A stretch of 64,000 nt of DNA from an uncultured Eggerthellaceae bacterium (lineage in GTDB: Bacteria > Actinomycetota > Coriobacteriia > Coriobacteriales > Eggerthellaceae), in NCBI GenBank assembly GCA_944321455.1, contig CALULI010000006.1, positions 372,001 to 436,000 on the forward strand. The letters run 5' to 3'. The first letter of the stretch is position 1, and each line of letters starts with the position of its first letter. A program made the position numbers and the translations under genes. Under the pieces are notes generated by a model. The model searched no databases. It saw nothing but the letters and a program-made list of their open reading frames with translations, and was not told where the DNA came from. Below are positions 62,925-64,000 of this stretch, piece by piece.

Positions 62925-64000
62925 ATGCTGCCGCGCTTTACATGGTATGACCTTCGCGTTGTTGGCCACTATTTGGGCGTTCTGATTTCGTTCTTTTCGC
63001 TTGCCTTGCTGCTGCCCCTGTTAACGGCGGTGTGCATGCAGGAATGGGAAGCGGCTTCGCGCTATTTGTTGGGCGCAGGTCTCACGCTTTCTTTAGGCTC
63101 GCTCATGCGTATGCTTCGCATTGAACCTGGCAAATTGACGCAATCTCAAGCGCTTGCCATTACCGGTTTCGCCTGGATTATTTTGGCGGTGGTGGCTGCG
63201 GTGCCCCTGTGGCTTTCGGGCCATTACGGTTCATTTTTGGATGCGCTTTTTGAAAGTGTGTCAGCGCTGACCACCACCGGTGCCACGCTTGTTGTTGATA
63301 TTGAGCACATGGCGTATGCCGACAATATGTGGCGTTTCACCATGCACTTCATTGGCGGCTTGGGCTTAATTGTTGTGGCGCTTTCGCTTGGCCTTTTGGG
63401 CAGAGGCGCATGGGGTATGTATCTTTCCGAAGGTCGCAGCGACCACGTATTGCCTAACGTGGTAAGCACCGCGCGCCTTATCAGCCGCATTGCTTTTCTT
63501 ACCATTGCAATAGCGGTTGTAATTTTGACGCTCTGCTGTTTGATTGCGGGCATGGAACCGGTGCGCGCCTTTTTCCACGCGCTGTGGGTTGCCGTTTCGG
63601 GCTACATGACCGCAGGCTTTGTGCCTACAAGCCAATCCATCATGTACTACCATTCGTTCCCGCTTGAAGTGGTTTGCATTGTGCTTATGGTATTAGGCGC
63701 TATTAACTTCGCTTTGCTGCTTGAAGTGTGGAAGGGTAAAACCACTGCCTTCTTTAAGGATCTTGAAATTCGTACCGCTGCGATATGGCTTTTGGTCATG
63801 TGCATTGTGTTGGTGTCATCTATGAGCGCAGCAGGTCTCTATTCTGATTTGCCTACCTTGTTGCGCCGCGGCGTGTTCATGCTTATTTCGGCATCTACCA
63901 CAACGGGCTTTCAGGTGGTTACGAACAACCAGCTGGTCACCGTGTTCTCTTCAGGCGCCATTTTGATTTTGGCTGTTGTGATGGCGGTCGGTGGTTCTTC
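62925..64000 (+). CDS. TrkH/KtrB-family potassium transporter (cut by window edge)
   Basis: A potassium uptake membrane subunit; 358 codons are inside the window. The ATG at 62925 (MLPRFTWYDLRVVGHYLGVL) has an AAGGAG ribosome-binding site. Pore loops are visible: VSALTTTGATLV (first) and further ones at VSGYMTAGF and SASTTTGFQV. The conserved MHFIGGLGLIVVAL segment is present. The remaining part, and a possible trkA partner, lie beyond the window. Trk systems usually need a TrkA NAD/ATP-binding subunit. Confidence 0.92.
   Translation, partial: MLPRFTWYDLRVVGHYLGVLISFFSLALLLPLLTAVCMQEWEAASRYLLGAGLTLSLGSLMRMLRIEPGKLTQSQALAITGFAWIILAVVAAVPLWLSGHYGSFLDALFESVSALTTTGATLVVDIEHMAYADNMWRFTMHFIGGLGLIVVALSLGLLGRGAWGMYLSEGRSDHVLPNVVSTARLISRIAFLTIAIAVVILTLCCLIAGMEPVRAFFHALWVAVSGYMTAGFVPTSQSIMYYHSFPLEVVCIVLMVLGAINFALLLEVWKGKTTAFFKDLEIRTAAIWLLVMCIVLVSSMSAAGLYSDLPTLLRRGVFMLISASTTTGFQVVTNNQLVTVFSSGAILILAVVMAVGGS

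Overview
The window carries a replication-origin neighbourhood of a bacterium with a moderate-GC genome. The gene set points to Actinomycetota, class Coriobacteriia (Eggerthellales-like): a dnaK-grpE-dnaJ-hspR-clpB heat-shock operon with an HspR repressor, a ferredoxin-nitroreductase fusion, HypE/NikR hydrogenase-nickel genes, and a DnaQ-DinG fusion. The class is an inference from gene content and order. A genus (for example Cryptobacterium-like) cannot be fixed from the sequence alone.

Layout. 1-5.3 kb (minus): purD (cut by the window edge), purA and a YhaN/YhaO-like ATPase-nuclease pair. 5.4-8.5 kb (minus): dnaB and the rpsF-ssb-rpsR-rplI operon. 8.8-14.8 kb (minus): an unknown acidic protein, a ferredoxin-nitroreductase, two tRNA-Ser genes, an ABC ATPase, a PrsA-like foldase, typA, tRNA-Ala and tRNA-Ile. 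15.1-25.6 kb (minus): gyrA, gyrB, dciA, recF, dnaN, dnaA and a GHKL ATPase-winged-helix protein. 25.6-26.3 kb: AT-rich intergenic region with DnaA boxes, the likely oriC. 26.3-32 kb (plus): rpmH, rnpA, yidD, yidC, khpB/jag, rsmG, three parS sites, parA and parB. The two arms diverge from the origin, so most genes here run co-directionally with replication.

32-44 kb: rlmN and ddl (divergent), a tail-anchored unknown, a dnaQ-dinG fusion helicase, a single-pass coiled protein, a very large M28-like membrane protein with an Ala/Gln/Pro-rich insertion and degenerate metal ligands, and a small zinc-ribbon protein. 44-50.6 kb is accessory and partly degraded: an ATPase C-terminal remnant, an ABC-2 exporter cassette with a divergent TetR regulator, tRNA-Gly, two truncated head-to-head LytTR regulator fragments, and a frameshifted sortase-anchored FIVAR protein fragment. 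50.6-55.3 kb: HAD phosphatase, galE, unknown proteins, nikR-hypE and a 2[4Fe-4S] ferredoxin. 55.6-62.5 kb: the chaperone operon. The right edge has a 47-residue membrane peptide followed by a trkH-family potassium transporter gene cut by the window end.

Points most worth a second look: the degenerate M28 membrane protein, the GHKL ATPase across oriC from rpmH, a DnaA signature loop one residue short beside non-canonical TTTTCCACA boxes, parS sites nested in long palindromes with near-copies inside recF and other genes, a resistance-type Leu in GyrA, and short degenerate tandem repeats that begin at stop codons.
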